NCBI GenBank assembly: GCA_012728375.1
Contig: JAAYFF010000077.1
Location: 1-35,413, forward strand
From: Bacillota bacterium
Lineage (GTDB): Bacteria > Bacillota > Dethiobacteria > DTU022 > UBA8154
Length of the DNA: 35,413 bases
Direction: 5' to 3'
Under the pieces are notes generated by a model. It was not told the DNA's origin. It did no database searches and was given only the letters and a program-made list of their open reading frames with translations. Position numbers and translations under genes: made by a program. Of this stretch, positions 32,048 through 35,413 are shown piece after piece. Within the stretch, counting starts at the first letter, position 1. The number at the start of each line of letters is the position of its first letter.

Positions 32048-33088
32048 TCAGCTTTGGCAAGGAAGAATTGTCTCGATATTTTTTATGACAGGTTCTATTG
32101 ACTTTTCAAGTTTAATCATTTCATTTAAACGTTGCAGGTACTTTCCTTCCGACCAGCTTTGTTCCCTCTTCTCATAATATTTGCTCATAATTCCGACAAA
32201 TAAGTGCGGATATAATAATGTCGGCTTTAAAACTTTCCAGTGGTCGCTTTTCAAAGGATTTTCCCTTTGGTACCACATTAAAATATCTTTGACCGGCATC
32301 AGATCCCATTGTCCTTTTCTTTTGACAATTTTGTTCAAAAGCTTTCTAATGTCCCTGAGAGGTATATCGATGGTTATAGAATCTGTATCCAAAACATAGA
32401 TTTTTTTAGCCTTGTCTGAGATCAAATTTCCTGCCGTAAAATCCTGGTGGCATAAGCCGCCTTTTTGATTTACCTCTTCAACCCATTGATAATAGGGAGG
32501 CTGATCCGATTCTGCAATGGCCTGCTCCATCCTTTCATAAAAATAAGGGAATTCCTGCAGTATTATCTCTCCAAATTTTGTATGGCTGCTTTGGGAACGT
32601 TCAAGTTCATAATAATTTCTTAATTTCTGTACCTGCTCCCGGTATTTGTTAATCCACCCCCCCAAATGGGTACGGACTTTACAATCCTCCGGTGCTTGAA
32701 AGCCGTGCGAAGCCCTGTGGAACCTGGCAAGTTCTTTTACGATCATTTCAATATTTTCATTGCTGCTGTAATTAAGCTTTTCACCTTTAATAGCATCGCT
32801 TAATACATAACAAGTCTTATCCAATAAAACATACTTATCCCCATTCTTAGATTTGATAATCCTCGGAATTTTAATGCCGTTGCCTGTCAAATACTCCACA
32901 GCAGCAAGGATAAATTCCAATGTTTTGGCAGAATAAGCTTGTTGTTTGAGGATTTTCCAGCCACTTGGGGTTCCAATCCACCATACTCCTTTTTTTACTT
33001 TGTAAGATTCTGTTCTTATATTTAAAACTTTGATATCGTACTCTTTCAAGACTTCCCGGACCTTTTCCGGAACTTCATTTTTCATCAT
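32048..33088 (-). CDS. CotS-family spore coat protein (kinase-like fold), copy 2
   Basis: A 346-residue CotS-family protein, clearly paralogous to the next gene but diverged. It shares the N-terminal VREVLKEYDIKVLNIRTES layout, KELARFHRASHGFQAPEDCKV, the loop LCHQDFTAGNLI and YVLDTDSITIDIPLRDIRKLLNK, then DILMWYQRENPL. ATG 33088 follows GGGGGG by nine bases. An upstream in-frame extension to 33136 looks non-conserved. It is the first gene of the cotS-cotS-cotSA operon, whose promoter should lie within 33089-33200. Divergent from cotE. Confidence 0.9.
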   Translation of the reverse strand: MMKNEVPEKVREVLKEYDIKVLNIRTESYKVKKGVWWIGTPSGWKILKQQAYSAKTLEFILAAVEYLTGNGIKIPRIIKSKNGDKYVLLDKTCYVLSDAIKGEKLNYSSNENIEMIVKELARFHRASHGFQAPEDCKVRTHLGGWINKYREQVQKLRNYYELERSQSSHTKFGEIILQEFPYFYERMEQAIAESDQPPYYQWVEEVNQKGGLCHQDFTAGNLISDKAKKIYVLDTDSITIDIPLRDIRKLLNKIVKRKGQWDLMPVKDILMWYQRENPLKSDHWKVLKPTLLYPHLFVGIMSKYYEKREQSWSEGKYLQRLNEMIKLEKSIEPVIKNIETILPCQS

Positions 33089-33186
33089 GAAACAATTCCC
33101 CCCGCGAAAAAATAAAAAATATCTCCCCTTTTTCAATTTAAAATCAAAGCGCCTTTCAACCTTCTTTAATCCATTATATTCCCCCG

Positions 33187-33260
33187 GCTATAAAGTGTTG
33201 CAGCGCAACGCTCGAACCGTCCTCGCAGCTTCACTTATACATTAACCTCTGAGCAGTTAC
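33187..33260. repeat. Degenerate copy of the 26.7-kb palindromic element
   Basis: The stretch 33214-33260 (GAACCGTCC, CAGCTTC, CTTATA, AACCTC, GAGCAGTTAC blocks) matches in order the right arm of the element at 26693-26812. The left arm is decayed or missing. It lies between the cotS operon and cotE. Confidence 0.7.
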
Positions 33261-33298
33261 GTATTTTTAACAACTGTTGGATAGCACTTCTTACCCTA

Positions 33299-33316
33299 GC
33301 GGAATAGAATAATAAT
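33299..33316 (+). promoter_or_regulatory. Sigma-K-like element before cotE
   Basis: GCGGAATAGAATAATAAT, 16 of 18 bases shared with the minus-strand element before the GT2 gene (19145-19162). AATAGAATA fits ATANNNTA of the sigma-K -10, with AC about 15 bases before it. It is 42 bases before the cotE start. In Bacillus cotE is mother-cell expressed. Confidence 0.45.
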
Positions 33317-33357
33317 GAAAGCAAAATTTCTTCAGATGAAGAGGAGGTGTAATCGAT

Positions 33358-33948
33358 ATGAGCGAAAAAAAGGAGTTTAAAAATTCAATCAGAACCATAT
33401 TAACCAAAGCAGTTTGCGGAAGGGCTTTGCAAACATGCCAAACAACCGTTTATATTAATCCCCGGGACAATGTGGTACCAAATAATGTTTTAGGTTGTAC
33501 CATTAAAAAAGCCAAAATTAAGGAAAAGAATTTTGAAGGCTCTCCCCAGAAAAGTATACAAATTCGGATTGACGGGGAGTTTGAATTACATGTTTGGTAT
33601 GAAACTGACGGAGATACCATTGTGGCTAAAAGCAATGTAAAATTTTCAGAAGTCTTGCCGGTAGAAACGTTGGAAAGCGAAAAATATTATGAAGACGATT
33701 TTTATAGCAAACATATTATGGCCTGGATCAGCAAGGAACCCGTTTTTCTTGGAAGCATGATTGTAAATAAAACAGGCACTCCTGCCATTGCCATCCAATT
33801 GGAATATGAGTTGGGTGTAGAAATCATGGGGGATGTAAAGCTAAACGTTTTGTCTTATACATTAGATAATCACAAAGCAGCAGAAAATACTTCTTGTGAT
33901 AATGCAGAACATATTGGTAATAATGATTACGATGACGGTGATTATTAA
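33358..33948 (+). CDS. cotE: Outer spore coat morphogenetic protein CotE
   Basis: A 196-residue CotE. In Bacillus it organises assembly of the outer coat around the forespore in the mother cell. The family order is visible: RTILTKAVCGRALQTCQTTV (compare REIITKAVVAKGRKFTQC), PNNVLGCTIKKAKIK, IQIRIDGEFELHVWYETDGDTIVAKSNV, and IAIQLEYELGVEIMGDVKLNV. The C-terminus is acidic and short (NNDYDDGDY), as in other CotE proteins. GAGGAGG precedes ATG 33358. It is divergent from the cotS-cotS-cotSA operon and followed by a hairpin at 33961-33999. Confidence 0.95.
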   Translation: MSEKKEFKNSIRTILTKAVCGRALQTCQTTVYINPRDNVVPNNVLGCTIKKAKIKEKNFEGSPQKSIQIRIDGEFELHVWYETDGDTIVAKSNVKFSEVLPVETLESEKYYEDDFYSKHIMAWISKEPVFLGSMIVNKTGTPAIAIQLEYELGVEIMGDVKLNVLSYTLDNHKAAENTSCDNAEHIGNNDYDDGDY

Positions 33949-33960
33949 ATCCTAAGACCC

Positions 33961-33999
33961 AAAGTAAGAGCATTAAAGTCAAAAGTATGCTCTTACTTT
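33961..33999. terminator. Terminator hairpin after cotE
   Basis: A 12-bp perfect stem (AAAGTAAGAGCA / TGCTCTTACTTT) with a 15-base loop, followed on plus by ATATTTTGG. The T-tract is interrupted, so strength is uncertain. It starts 12 bases past the cotE stop. Confidence 0.7.
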
Positions 34000-34008
34000 A
34001 TATTTTGG

Positions 34009-34036
34009 AAAAAAAAGAGGGAATACTCCCTCTTTT
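34009..34036 (-). terminator. Rho-independent terminator of the amphi-Trp gene
   Basis: Minus-strand stem AAAAGAGGGA / TCCCTCTTTT with a 4-base loop and a T-run, eight bases past the gene stop. A strong intrinsic terminator. Confidence 0.85.
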
Positions 34037-34044
34037 CTATTTTG

Positions 34045-34278
34045 TTATTCTTCCTCTTCTTCTTCATTTTCTACTTCGGAAGACCAAGAAACCTTGATTA
34101 CGAACTGCCCGCCTTCTGCATCTTCTTCATATTTTACTTTGTATTCGAGTTCTTTATCAGGAATATCTACTTTTTTATTTTCGATTTCCAGGGTTCCCCG
34201 AATTAGTTTAGATGTAATTGACTTTATGTTGTCCAGGCAATCGTCCTTTGGAACGTAGTATTTTTCTTGATATTTCAT
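34045..34278 (-). CDS. Amphi-Trp domain protein
   Basis: A 77-residue protein resembling the small amphi-Trp domain family: an amphipathic helix near the N-terminus (DDCLDNIKSITSKLIRGTLE), a middle DIPDKELEYKVKYEEDAEGG, and an ending strand FVIKVSWSSE with the characteristic Trp. The tail is an acidic run (ENEEEEEE). Function is unknown. ATG 34278 follows AAGGAGG by about ten bases. It is a single-gene unit with its own terminator and is divergent from galU. Confidence 0.8.
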   Translation of the reverse strand: MKYQEKYYVPKDDCLDNIKSITSKLIRGTLEIENKKVDIPDKELEYKVKYEEDAEGGQFVIKVSWSSEVENEEEEEE

Positions 34279-34438
34279 CTAACATTTCCTCCTTCGATTT
34301 TTTTATATTAGTTTCATTACATTTATAGTATATTCATCTCCTATGAAAGGGTGTTACTTCTTTTATTTAAAAAGTATTGACGGTTGTATCACTTTTTGTC
34401 TTCACAGAATACTGTAACAATTGAAAGGAGGAATTAAA

Positions 34439-35329
34439 GTGAAGGTCAGAAAAGCAATCATCCCGGCAGCAGGATTAGGAACAAGGTTTTTGCCCGCCAC
34501 TAAGGCACAGCCCAAAGAAATGATCCCCATTATAGACAAACCTGCTATTCAATATATTATTGAAGAAGTTGTCAGCTCCGGTATACACGATATCCTGATT
34601 ATAACCGGACGCGGTAAAAGGTCTATCGAAGACCATTTTGACAGATCATACGAGCTGGAGGAAGAACTGGCGAAAAAGGAGAAGCACGACTTATTAGAAA
34701 TAATCCGGAAAATATCGAACTTGCCGAATATACATTATATCAGGCAAAAGCAGGTTTTAGGCCTCGGACATGCTATTTACTGCGCCCGAACGTTCGTCGG
34801 GGATGAACCTTTCGCAGTTCTGCTGGGAGATGATATTATTGTTTCAGAAAAGCCCTGTCTGTTACAAATGCTGGAAATGTACCAGAAGTATAAGGGCAGC
34901 ATTATTGGAGTTCAAGAGATTTCCGAAGAAGATGTGGAAAAGTATGGAATATTGCAGGCAAAAAGCGTTGAAGAAAGGATATTAATTATCGAGGATTTGA
35001 TAGAGAAGCCGGCAAGAAAAGAGGCCCCTTCCAATCTGGCCATAATAGGCCGTTATATTATCGATCCGTTAATCTTTTCAATTTTGCCCGGGCTGCAAAG
35101 CAAAGCAAAAGGAGAGGTCCAGCTTACCGACGCATTAAAAATTTTAAACCGGCAAAAGCCGGTTTATGGTTATTTGTTTGAAGGGAAAAGGTATGACGTG
35201 GGAGATAAAGTGGGTTATTTGAAAGCCACTATTGAATTTGCCCTGCACAGAGAAGATTTAAAAGACGAATTTAAGGAATATTTAGGGACAATTGCTAAAG
35301 AAATTGTAACTGCTCAGTCTAAGAAATAA
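34439..35329 (+). CDS. galU: UTP-glucose-1-phosphate uridylyltransferase
   Basis: Makes UDP-glucose from UTP and glucose-1-phosphate for envelope and spore glycans. The GalU signature is intact: KAIIPAAGLGTRFLPATKAQPKEMIPIIDKPAIQYIIEE at the N-terminus (given here as a family stretch), FAVLLGDDIIV near residue 120, and GRYIIDPLIFSIL. The start is GTG 34439 after AAAGGAGG, giving 296 residues; the TTG at 34421 would place the ribosome site inside the gene. It lies next to the coat genes, in keeping with supply of sugar donor, but GalU is also a general housekeeping enzyme. Plus strand; a promoter was not clearly placed. Confidence 0.95.
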   Translation: MKVRKAIIPAAGLGTRFLPATKAQPKEMIPIIDKPAIQYIIEEVVSSGIHDILIITGRGKRSIEDHFDRSYELEEELAKKEKHDLLEIIRKISNLPNIHYIRQKQVLGLGHAIYCARTFVGDEPFAVLLGDDIIVSEKPCLLQMLEMYQKYKGSIIGVQEISEEDVEKYGILQAKSVEERILIIEDLIEKPARKEAPSNLAIIGRYIIDPLIFSILPGLQSKAKGEVQLTDALKILNRQKPVYGYLFEGKRYDVGDKVGYLKATIEFALHREDLKDEFKEYLGTIAKEIVTAQSKK

Positions 35330-35337
35330 TCTGTTAT

Positions 35338-35413
35338 ACGCGAAGCAGAGGTGCGGACACACCTCTTGCAGAGGAATGTCCATAAATCTAAGGTGCGGGG
35401 ACACACCTCTTGC
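35338..35413. repeat. REP-like direct repeats at the right edge (incomplete)
   Basis: Two near-identical units, AGGTGCGGACACACCTCTTGC (35349-35369) and a version with two extra G residues (35391-35413), separated by 21 bases. Each contains a short inverted repeat (AGGTG...CACCT). The block begins CGCGAAGCAG, like the arm of the 26.7-kb element. It probably continues past the window. Confidence 0.6.

Overview
The window comes from an endospore-forming, low-to-mid GC Firmicute, most likely class Clostridia. It carries the germination protease gpr, the coat morphogen cotE, two cotS-family genes with a cotSA-like glycosyltransferase, several other spore-surface candidates, and the alr-ndoAI-ndoA (mazEF) arrangement typical of Firmicutes. 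TTG and GTG starts with strong Shine-Dalgarno sequences are common. No tRNA, rRNA, CRISPR array, prophage or intact insertion sequence was recognised, and no gene-free stretch exceeds 300 bases.

Layout. (1) 1-7.8 kb, minus strand, housekeeping: a cysteine desulfurase-like enzyme cut by the left edge with its DUF3343 partner, an FmdB zinc ribbon, serA, a class I glutamine-amidotransferase hydrolase, the ndoA/ndoAI toxin-antitoxin pair, alr and hom. (2) 8.0-19.1 kb, a probable spore-surface polysaccharide region: a short ORF plus rmlB-rmlC-rmlA on the minus strand, divergent from a Cys-rich coat-like protein; a secreted CAP protein; a sialidase-like/coiled-coil protein; a secreted stalk-SH3-peptidase protein; and a second minus-strand operon of GT2, a 59-aa protein, a hypothetical protein, rmlD and a second 59-aa protein paralogous to the first. 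(3) 19.2-21.4 kb: a DUF2600 terpene synthase (YtpB type) tail-to-tail with a long-chain polyprenyl diphosphate synthase, a plausible two-gene C35 terpene route. (4) 21.4-29.7 kb: a YdcC/LolA-like protein, nnr, a lipoprotein polysaccharide deacetylase, a DUF456 membrane protein overlapping gpr tail-to-tail, an MscS channel, a DUF2889 protein and an isochorismatase-family hydrolase behind a consensus promoter with a palindrome in its spacer. (5) 29.8-35.4 kb: cotSA-like and two cotS-like genes, cotE, an amphi-Trp protein, galU, and REP/MITE-like repeats.

How it fits together. rmlA, rmlB, rmlC and rmlD could supply dTDP-rhamnose, GalU would supply UDP-glucose, and the GT2 and GT4 enzymes would transfer sugars. 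CotE, CotS and CotSA-like proteins imply a mother-cell coat programme. Sequences matching the sigma-K pattern (AC, 16-17 nt, CATANNNTA) lie on both sides of the divergent coat-protein/rml boundary, and a related 18-nt element precedes both the GT2 operon and cotE. I infer that the 8-19 kb block and the 30-34 kb block both serve late sporulation. The most novel items are the 59-aa protein family, the sigma-K-like divergent control region, the terpene pair, and the large convergent overlap of gpr with the DUF456 gene.
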